Positions 57,401 through 64,000 of a stretch of DNA of 64,000 bases are shown here, in pieces. The stretch is from NCBI GenBank assembly GCA_947568835.1, contig OX387608.1, forward strand, positions 7,354,001 to 7,418,000. The letters run 5' to 3'. Below the pieces are notes generated by a model that searched no databases, was not told the DNA's origin, and was given only the letters and a program-made list of their open reading frames with translations. Each line of letters opens with the position of its first letter. Positions within the stretch are counted from its first letter, which is position 1. Made by a program: the position numbers and the translations under genes. This DNA comes from Protonemura montana. Its lineage: Eukaryota > Arthropoda > Insecta > Plecoptera > Nemouridae.

Positions 57401-57633
57401 AGTACACCGTGCAGGTGCTGGTCGACGCCCAGAACACTCACTACGTCGGCTGGCGTTGGGAGGCGCGAATGGTGGAGCGTTTCGCGGCGTACGTGGTCAA
57501 CGGGGTTCCCGGACGGGGGGTCACAGAGTTCCACTACCACAACGCCCAGGGTCGTAGCAAAGAAGCGGCCGCGGAGGATCCGGAATGGTTTGCCGAGATG
57601 GTTGAAACGACTAAAGTACAAAGGGGTGCATAG
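48425..57633 (+). CDS. membrane-anchored protein like the N-terminal part of arthropod PEP-synthase-like proteins
   Basis: Nine coding exons join in frame: 48425-48565, 49111-49236, 50202-50309, 51153-51326, 51820-51956, 52309-52427, 54443-54554, 56620-56747 and 57392-57633; 428 residues. The ATG (CGCCATGG) follows an acceptor, TTTCAG, at 48411. Residues 1-11 (MVLALLVLLWR) look like a short signal anchor. Then come FDVYRRPGKWFLLKYYVFQL, AFDAVFFIGSSQDGHALIVG, RRWRLQFDGDM, an FRDHSYGKKRDWDLMHRYAF block (~260-280), FLEDGTAASIGVISQP, VEWCDLELFRHGEGG and a final VERFAAYVVNG. This order matches what I know as the N-terminal region of insect proteins called 'putative phosphoenolpyruvate synthase'; the FRDHS-RDW block also recurs in bacterial and arthropod proteins of unknown function. 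No ATP-grasp or phosphohistidine domain follows: the frame stops at 57633, with AATAAA 54 bp later. Biochemical role unknown. Introns contain 43-bp minisatellites and SINEs. Confidence 0.85.
50566..51037 (+). mobile_element. TIR element carrying the 43-bp minisatellite, copy 2
   Basis: Starts TAACGGCGTATTCGACTGGC and ends GGTCAGTCAAAAACGCCATTA, imperfect inverted termini. It has the same 5' and 3' unique parts as copy 1 but only about four 43-bp units (50630-50805). Flanks GTTATTAA and GTTATTGA may be an 8-bp target-site duplication, which would point to the hAT superfamily. It sits in intron 3 of the PEP-synthase-like gene, ending 116 bp before exon 4. Confidence 0.75.
51455..51735. repeat. 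tandem repeat derived from the 5S-SINE body
   Basis: Three units spaced about 66 bp (GACAAGGCTAA near 51564, 51630, 51694) share words with the SINE body: CCTTGGTGCTGTTGGACAGG against CCTTGGTGCTCTTCGACAGG, and GACAGGATACGTGCCGAGAC at the left edge. It fills most of intron 4 of the PEP-synthase-like gene. Confidence 0.5.
52720..54366 (+). repeat. 43-bp minisatellite array, about 38 copies
   Basis: Same unit as in copies 1 and 2 (GTTCGACTGGGCATGTGACT + CTGCCCCAGTGCAACTTTCA + CGT). Variant blocks recur (GGGCATGTTGACTGCCCCAG at 53035 and 53420; TCATGTGACTCTACCCC at 53290, 53590 and 53805), so groups of about nine units were duplicated together. Left and right flanks keep traces of the parent element (GGCGCCCTAGGTCTGAACTA; TGCTCGCTCTCGGGTCACTC), but terminal repeats are lost. 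The array ends 77 bp before exon 7 of the PEP-synthase-like gene. Confidence 0.92.
54555..56326 (+). other. intron 7 of the PEP-synthase-like gene
   Basis: Mostly AT-rich. 55770-55880 has a tRNA-like look in a decayed form. Microsatellite (TTA)n at 56290-56330 precedes a SINE fragment. Confidence 0.4.
56327..56582 (+). mobile_element. 5S-derived SINE, 5'-truncated, just before exon 8
   Basis: Body from TTGCTTATCAAC onwards and tail to GCGCGTCTTTAATCGACC, with an AT-rich (TTA)n run at its left edge. The acceptor of exon 8 of the PEP-synthase-like gene is at 56619, only 37 bp further, so the polypyrimidine and branch region lie beside or within the insertion. Confidence 0.75.
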
Positions 57634-57686
57634 ATGATCATAGTGTGTTTGCACTCTACAGATTTACTCATTACAAAACCAGATAA

Positions 57687-57692
57687 AATAAA
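57687..57692 (+). terminator. polyadenylation signal of the PEP-synthase-like gene
   Basis: AATAAA 54 bp after the stop codon at 57633, in an AT-rich 3' UTR. This is the first canonical hexamer downstream. Confidence 0.55.
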
Positions 57693-57699
57693 TGGTAAA

Positions 57700-59419
57700 T
57701 ATAATTTAAGTATCGAATCATATTTAAAAATCTATTAATACATTATTAATACATTACATCTACAAACTTAATATGGTGCAACGTAAAGGTGCTCGGTATG
57801 TCGAAAACTCCTTCGGTATCTCCCCGAGCCCGACAAAGTTGATCAAGACGCTTAACTGGGAAAGCCTAGAACAGCGCAGGGTTACCTCGAGGGTAACTGC
57901 AATAAACCGATCGTTCATCCGAAAGGTATTCCGCTTTTTTTTCAGAACGAGACGATTGGCATTCACTTTTTATTAGCAAGGACCATGCAACATATACACA
58001 GTAAAGACTGAAAAGTTTACAGGAGAAAGCAGTTTGCAAGACCAGTAGAATGATACATAATTTAAGAAACTGATTACAAACGTAAAAACAGTTGGCAAGG
58101 AATACGTGACAGATACACATTAATGACAGTACACCACCTAAATATTTCCTACGGGCATACAGTGAAGGAAGGTTTCGCCTCTACACTATGTATAATTGCC
58201 GGACCTCACCCCAACACCAAGCAGTGCTGGGGCACTTGGCCACTCCAAAAAATAAAGGCGTTCACCCGTTGCCACGATCTGACGCGAAAATGCAACCTGC
58301 AGAGCCCGACTGGAGGAACGCCAGCCGAGCTCCGATAACCAAAGATGCACTCCAAGTCTCTTGTCCTTAACTAAGTATAGACGAATGCGCAGTCGAGCTA
58401 AGTCAGACCACGAACTCTGTTGGATATCAAATGAACTTGATCAATGAAAATGTCAAGAAATCACGACCATGGGTCGGTAACTCGCTTACCTGTTGCAGGT
58501 AGTACACCTGCAATTTATATAACATACAAAATTCGTAGAATGAGAAGGTGACTATTGTGTTCGAGTGCCTTTGTTGTCCGATTCGTGAGTAATAGGTGCC
58601 GGGTTCGAGGCTCCGGACATGAGGATTTTTTTTTTATATGCAAAAACATGAGGAGATCGTATAAAGATTTTAACACCATTACAGGATTAATATTTTCAAA
58701 AAAATACATGATCTCAAGGTAAATTTAGCAGGTAGTACACGCTGCTATAGCGGATTACAGGCCTACGATGATGGAAGCCTACTAGGACTTCGCGAACGCA
58801 ATTTGAGTTGTGTTGTAAGATTGATTGGCATGATAAAATGTGAGGCCAATCCAGTGTATAGATCAAAGCAAAACAGACAAAACTCTCAAAATGATGTCAG
58901 AAATTTTCGAATAAAAAGAAAGAAAACACAAACGGGCACAAAAACTCCATAACTGTTTCATTTTGATGCACATCATATCTAATGTACTCGATAAAAATAA
59001 CAATACACAACTAACCCAGATAAAAAGCTCTGAAAATTTCGTTCCAATCTGAGAATATGACCGTTAGAGCGAGAACAAAAATGCGAAAAATTTATTTTTA
59101 AACCAAAAACTTAACTACAAGTTAACTTACTCATAGTGAAGTGGGTAAGTGAAGTCGAAGTTTTCGCTCCGCTTGCAAAGCTCATCAAGTAACAGCACAG
59201 GGATGCAATTTTCATTTGTTGCATTTTGTGTCCTTGGCATTTTTTTTTCAATTCTGCCTCGTTAGTGCGTTTTTAACACGGCTAGTTAGGTTTCGTTCTA
59301 ATTAACTAGAGCAACGGGAAATTGTCGTGTTAAGTAACCCAAGAGTACTCTGTTGAGATATCAAGAACTAGAATAGTAATTAATAAAATGTCGATAAATC
59401 AGTGATCAGTCGGTGACTA
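57700..59419. other. intergenic, with one tRNA-like segment
   Basis: No exon recognised. At 58556-58620 TCGAGTGCCTTTGTTGTCC and GTGCCGGGTTCGAGGCTCC are placed like A and B boxes and are followed by a T run (58627-58635), a Pol III terminator; probably a tRNA-derived SINE. Confidence 0.35.
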
Positions 59420-61333
59420 CCAGTGTCGGACTGGCTCCAAAAGGCCCCGGTGGCAATGAGACTTTTGGGGCCCCGCAAAGCCCATGCCTTGGTGGGGGGG
59501 GGGGGGGGGGGGAGTCCGCCAAGCAGGAAAGGAATGTATAGGCAAGGTGGTGTATAGGTAAACTAAGGGTTGTATACACATAAACTGGTAGCAGCGCCCA
59601 AGTCCGGCGTTAGAGAATGGAGATTGTACAGATACAATGATCGATCAATGGCCAATTTGAAATTAATTAAACCAAAATTATACACCTGTGACGTATCGAC
59701 TTGAGATACGATTGTGTCGTGTACGCACAGTGTAGGGTTTGGACGCCCGAAGCAAAACCCAAATTTTGTGCTCCGAAAAAAACTCAGGCAGCACCTCACA
59801 CGCCAAAATTAAATGAAAACATTTGTCGACAAGAGTCAACACGTCGACGATTCATAAAATTGAATAGACGATTTACAACAAGGCTACAGGACTCTACGAA
59901 ATCGTAGAATCACGATACACGATATTAACACGACATTACAACACAATATTAATTGCCTTTGGAATTACTGAAAATAAAGCCTTTTTGAAATCGTCTATTT
60001 ACTTCTCAGAAAAATGCTTGTGCTAGGGCAAAAACATACTGGTGCATTTCTTTGTCTGGAATACGATACATTTTCTGCCCACTGCAGAGGTTATTTTTGG
60101 CGTAAGCTCACGTTAGCCCCGCATACCCACTTTTTCTTGCGATAGTGTAAATCGATCATTCATTTCCGGAAAGGTTTGCTCTTCTCTGCTCTTATATTCG
60201 AAAAGCACGTGTTATTTTTACGTGTTAGTGAAAAATTTATTTGCAAGTGGAAATCTACGATAACGTACCTACGTTTTTTCATAGGATCTTATCATTCTGA
60301 AAATAATATGCCAACACTCAAAACTCAAAGTGTTGTAGGAGTACAGCTAATATGATGACAACGCAAAGCGATCGAACTATCTAGGCTCGACGCAGCGCCA
60401 ACAAAGCACTGCGACACTCGAAAGTGTGGATATTGTTTCAATGTTAATTCAATGACAAATTCGCTGTAATTTTAGCCGTTTTTTTCTGGTACTGTTCTGT
60501 TTCAAGATACTGATACACACATACTGACACAACAGCTGTTCGAAACATCACTCTTAAACACATTCTGTAGCCAGCTCAGACTTCAAATTTGAATTTAGGC
60601 TTGCTCGGGGTCATCATTCAGGCAACAATCTGTAGACAGCAAAGCACGAGTCCGCCAGACCCGTGTAGCTGACAAATAAAAATCTTAATTTCCCCGTAGA
60701 AACGCCAATAATTATTGTTGCTAATGTGAAATAAGCGCGTGGTCGACGTCTAGCTCCACTGCAAATATGTGGTTAGCTCAATGCAAACCCTCATAATTTA
60801 ATAACCCATACGATGCAAATTTGGAAGTTATAATTTAGAAATTCATGTAATTATTATTCGATTATCAACACCATGCTTATCGTAACTTCTAAATGTTGTC
60901 CAACATCACTTACTACTTTACTTCGACTTCTTTACTTTACATTTAAAAGAAAACCCAATTCGGCGGCCACCCCATGCATTTTTGGGGCCCCCTAAGTGTG
61001 CAGTTTCTTTGTATGTGCTACAAGTGCTACACAAGTGCGTTGTATAAAATACTATTCACTTTGGTGTCGCGTTGAAAGAGCGCGAGGCGATTGAAACGGG
61101 TCGAACCGGCGCCCCGTTTGTGTCGGTGTCGCGAGGCCCGAATGACAGGCGTATAATGTTATTCCGTAAGTCTAGAAAAGTGATCTTAAAAATGTTCCCA
61201 AAATTATGTTTGGAACCATGATTTGTGGGTTTTAGCACGAAAATCAAATTTAAAAAATCCAGCCGGTCGGGGCCCCAGGCCGGCTGGAGGCCCCGGCGGC
61301 ATTTGCCGCCTGCCCTGGCCAGTCCGACACTGG
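59420..61333. mobile_element. 1.9-kb DNA-transposon-like element with 16-bp terminal inverted repeats
   Basis: CCAGTGTCGGACTGGC (59420-59435) is mirrored exactly by GCCAGTCCGACACTGG (61318-61333). Both ends are followed by GGCCCC-rich segments (59440-59480, 61265-61305), and a further one is at 60961-60995. A 3-bp repeat, CTA, flanks the ends (59417-59419 and 61334-61336). No transposase frame survives, so it is nonautonomous or decayed. The superfamily is unclear: the CAGTG ends suggest hAT, but the expected 8-bp duplication is absent. An 18-bp poly-G run lies at 59495-59512. Confidence 0.6.
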
Positions 61334-61539
61334 CTAGATGTGATTTCTTTATATCTTGTTTTATTTACTTCCTGCAAAAGGTACATGAAAGTGGAACGGA
61401 GGATAAACGGGGCCAGGTTCGTATCCCGCTTGGTGCACTATTTTTAACTAAGAATCAATCACCTACCAAGATTGTTAAAGTATTGTCATGCAACTCTCGC
61501 CGGTCTTCGTAGCGTCCATTCGGCGGCGAGTGAAGATCG

Positions 61540-61592
61540 CTCTCGTGCTCAGCGCCAGGGTGCAGAGGGTCGCTGGTTCGAAGCAGGTAAGT
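61540..61592 (+). mobile_element. tRNA-like segment
   Basis: CTCGTGCTCAGCGCCAGGGT followed by GTCGCTGGTTCGAAGCAGG. The B box is good, the A box is weak. First member of a cluster that continues to the end of the window; a lone B-box-like GGTTCGTATCCC at 61415 may be another remnant. Confidence 0.35.
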
Positions 61593-61682
61593 CACATGTG
61601 TGTAAAACTGCTGGATATGTATTAATCTTTACAGAGAAAACTAACATCTCTTCTCGATGGTGTACCGTGATCCCCGCCAGCT

Positions 61683-62160
61683 GCTATTCAAGTATATGTT
61701 ATTTCCTCTGGTATAGCAACACGTCTCAGTGGCCGTGAGGCACGGCCATTTCTTCATGGGGACATTGCTTAACTGTGTCGCGAGTTCGAATCCTGCCCGA
61801 TCCCCATTTTGTTCTTCATCAAGTGGCGACTGGCATTCATTGAATGCTGCAAATATTGCATCGCTCGTTCATCCATCGAAACTCTCAAAGTATTTTTGAC
61901 TCTTTTCATTATTACACTGTAGTCGTCTTCTGCTATTCATGTATCTCTTTGTTCCATCGATAACCATCTCGTCTCGATGGCCGGTTGGAAAAGTCGCTCC
62001 TCGAAAGAGCAATTCGGATGTGACCGTGTTCGAGTCCTGTCCGCTCCGCTTTTTGTTCTTCACGACATAGCTTGCACAATCTTTGATAGTGCATGACAGA
62101 GGCGATGTAGTGTGAAGCGATCTCCATGCTGCCGGGGTGGGATAAGAAGGCAAAAAAAAA
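61683..62160 (+). repeat. two tandem copies of a ~245-bp tRNA-like repeat
   Basis: Unit 1 (61683-61920) and unit 2 (61928-62160) share, in order, GCTATTCAAGTAT / GCTATTCATGTAT, CGTCTCAGTGGCCG / CGTCTCGATGGCCG, a B box (GAGTTCGAATCC / GTGTTCGAGTCC) and TTTTGTTCTTCA. Each therefore has a tRNA-like head at about 61733-61805 and 61978-62047. The head does not fold into a normal cloverleaf, so a SINE is more likely than a tRNA gene. Confidence 0.6.
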
Positions 62161-62520
62161 AACCCGACAAACCAGCAACTGGGTGTGGCTCGTGTCCCTG
62201 CAGAGGGCGCTATCAGCTGACACTTTCACGCTAGCTCGCGGCAACTGGTGGTAGCCCGTATCTTGGAGTGGACGATTGCCCCTGCATTACTTGGTGCGGG
62301 GGTCAGGTCCAGTTCTTGCTCGCTGCGTAAGTCGGTCATAGTCGGTCATAATATCTTGAATTTCTTAAATGATGGTTCACTGAAACGCAAAGAAGAATGC
62401 GACTTCGAACCGTAGTATACATTGAGTGCCGTCAGTGACATGTGCCTATAGTCAACCCGGTAAACAGGGACATCAGATATGAAATTAAAATTCATTCAGT
62501 TTACCATAGCAAGCGACCGT

Positions 62521-62600
62521 CTGCGTAGCACAATGGACATGTCGTTAATTCGGAATCATCAAGCTATATTGTGACCTGGTTCGATCCCGCTCACCGACAG
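62521..62600 (+). mobile_element. tRNA-like segment
   Basis: TGCGTAGCACAATGGACA (A-box-like) and CTGGTTCGATCCCGCTCACC (B box) with a 27-nt spacer between arms, followed by a T run at about 62606. Read as a tRNA-derived element. Confidence 0.45.
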
Positions 62601-62697
62601 GATATTTTTTCTATTGGAATACGACATTCAAATTAATCACATATGGTAGCTGCAGTCAGAAGAAATTATATACCATAAAAATGCATATAACACTAGA

Positions 62698-62790
62698 TGT
62701 CCGCGTGGTCGTGCGGTACGAGGCACTACCTCTTGTGAATAATCATGAGATTGCCGTGGTCCCGGGTTCGAATCCCGTCCGTACAACTAC
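62698..62790 (+). mobile_element. tRNA-like segment directly before the hairpin run
   Basis: GTCCGCGTGGTCGTGCGGTA and CCCGGGTTCGAATCCCGTCC give A and B boxes; the T arm CCGGGTTCGAATCCCG pairs well, and the 3' GTAC can pair loosely with the 5' side. The central arm is too long for a normal tRNA unless it has a long variable arm. A T run at 62811-62818 would end Pol III transcription before the hairpins. Confidence 0.5.
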
Positions 62791-62841
62791 TGCAGTTTCA
62801 CACCTCTTATTTTTTTTTGAACGCATACTATAGATACCAGG

Positions 62842-63111
62842 AAAATTGCGGAGCGCTCCTGGCGCTTCGCGCCAGTCGCGCTCCGCAATTTTGCAGCGCT
62901 CGAGCGCGCTTCGCGCGCTTGAGCGCAAGCCGGTGGGCGTCCAAGCGCGCTTCGCGCGCTTGGACGCCCACCGGCGCGCCCGTGCGCCTGAGCGCGCGAA
63001 GCGCGCTCAGGTGCACGGGTCGCGACGGCACGCTGCTGGGCCCTGGCGCGAAGCGCCAGGGCCCAGCAGCGCGCGTGAGCGACTGGCGCGGAGCGCCAGT
63101 CGCTCACGCGC
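62842..63111. repeat. run of six consecutive GC-rich hairpins
   Basis: Six inverted repeats follow each other almost without gaps. (1) 62842-62892, outer 14-bp arm and inner CTGGCGC/GCGCCAG, loop TTC. (2) 62896-62926, 14 bp, loop TTC. (3) 62929-62975, 22 bp perfect, loop TTC. (4) 62979-63019, 19 bp with one mismatch, loop GAA. (5) 63032-63070, 18 bp perfect, loop GAA. (6) 63071-63111, 19 bp perfect, loop GGA. The stem tips are alike (GGCGC or GCGCGC) but the outer arms differ, so this is not a simple tandem repeat. Loop sense flips from TTC to GAA half way. Overlapping ORFs of 60-132 codons on both strands are by-products. I know no named element with this structure. Confidence 0.95.
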
Positions 63112-63425
63112 TCGGGCTTCTACGTCTTGCATCAAGTATATAGGAACGATAATGAGTGTTCAGCATCATCAGCGCCACCTGTTGGCAGGATTTTGTACTA
63201 TACTCTGGACTTGTAAAAATTGAAGACATATGCCAAGTCTGATTTTTAATCTAATTCATTAACTAATCGGCAAACAACTATGAAAAACAGCAGGAAAATA
63301 TCAACATATTTGTCCAAAGTGTAGTACAAAATCCTTTCAACAGGTGGCGCTGATGATGCGTAACACTCATTATAATCGTTCCTGTACGCTTGATGCTAGA
63401 CCTAAGGGCCAGCGCCAGAGTATGG
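63108..63425. repeat. inverted repeat with ~75-bp arms
   Basis: Left arm 63128-63201 and right arm 63322-63397 are complementary with few mismatches (ATCAAG, AGGAACGAT, AATGAGTGTT, CATCATCAGCGCCACCTGTT, AGGATTTTGTACTA). Weaker symmetry extends outward, with GCGCTCGGGCTTCTACGT on the left against the complement of GACCTAAGGGCCAGCGC on the right, so the pair borders the hairpin run and may be part of the same element. The spacer is about 120 bp and AT-rich. Confidence 0.85.
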
Positions 63426-63702
63426 CACCGTTGTCCTGGGTGTCCAAGTGGTGTTAGGCGACAGTCTGTTCTTACATAGTGAAAGATCCAGGATGAGTAA
63501 ACTGAAAAGACTTCGAACGTATTTTTTTTTTTTTTACGATGATGGGCAATACTGAAGCTGATGTTTATAAAATTTCGTCGAAATATCTTTTATTGAAAAT
63601 CATGGAGGCAGTGTTTGAGATTTTTTTCGAAATTTTTAACGGAGTCGTCTCAGTTGAACAGTTTTTTGTATCCCAAAAAAAAACATGGCATTCAGAGTGT
63701 GA

Positions 63703-63772
63703 CGTGTGGTCGAGCGGTTAACGTGGCTGCATCAGGTATCATAGGTCCTGCGTTCGATCCTCGTTGCCTACA
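63703..63772 (+). mobile_element. tRNA-like segment near the window end
   Basis: GTGTGGTCGAGCGGTTAACG (good A box, Ser/Leu-like) and CTGCGTTCGATCCTCG (B box), followed by a T run at 63775-63782. The arms between do not make a clean cloverleaf. It is the last of the tRNA-like cluster. Confidence 0.5.
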
Positions 63773-64000
63773 TCTTTTTTTTAATCACACCAATCATCCT
63801 CCAGGGCAAGAAAACATTTTTCAAATTATGTTTTAGTTCCTAGCCTGGCTACCAGTTGGTGATAGCATCGACGAAACAATGTTGGCCATGGTGGGGGTCC
63901 ATTGGGAATGCTAAATGAAAAGATGGCTACAGTTATTAAAAGAAAATGTAACTGAAGGTGGAAAAATGAAGGATAAGATTGGTATATAAGTAAATAAATG

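Noticed and set aside
62745-63143. overlapping ORFs of 60-132 codons in the GC-rich segment
   Set aside because: Stop codons are rare in GC-rich sequence and frames are open on both strands; the hairpin structure explains the sequence better than coding.

Overview
The window is nuclear DNA from an arthropod, most likely an insect. It has long introns with GT/AG borders, an interstitial (TTAGG)n tract (the ancestral arthropod telomere unit), a purine-synthesis gene of insect Gart type, an arthropod PEP-synthase-like membrane protein and a dense load of SINEs, inverted repeats and minisatellites. Species cannot be told from the sequence. No CRISPR, operon, phage or bacterial gene is present. 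All gene models were assembled by eye from ORFs, splice borders and phase; joins were checked for frame.

Layout. 1-11 kb: repeats (5S-rRNA-derived SINEs, an 87-bp minisatellite, a TTAGG tract) and no convincing exon. 11.1-11.3 kb: first coding exon of an SLC22 organic cation transporter on the minus strand; the rest lies at lower coordinates or outside. 11.5-30 kb: mostly repeats, including a 2.2-kb array of a 54-bp satellite, a mobile element carrying a 43-bp minisatellite, nested SINE and foldback insertions, and CpG-dense patches of unknown role. 30.65-44.32 kb: a nine-exon plus-strand gene for a 529-residue Gart-type protein with a degenerate AIRS-like half and a GAR-transformylase half that keeps its catalytic residues. 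Its 7.6-kb first coding intron holds two complete minus-strand genes, both for secreted proteins: a 166-residue four-exon gene (31.57-33.59 kb) and a two-exon mucin-like gene (35.58-37.40 kb, eleven or so 32-residue Thr/Pro repeats). 46.5-57.7 kb: a plus-strand gene with nine coding exons for a 428-residue, membrane-anchored protein resembling the N-terminal part of arthropod 'putative phosphoenolpyruvate synthases', with a likely noncoding first exon. 57.7-64 kb: no gene seen; a DNA-transposon-like element, a cluster of tRNA-like Pol III units, and a striking run of six perfect or near-perfect GC-rich hairpins.

The most notable points are the hairpin run at 62.84-63.11 kb, the two secreted-protein genes nested antisense in a Gart intron (a parallel to the cuticle-protein gene nested in Drosophila Gart), the degenerate AIRS domain, the large 5S-derived SINE family with clear target-site duplications, the dispersed 43-bp minisatellite element that lays down arrays of CACGTG boxes, and hammerhead-like motifs in two repeat families.
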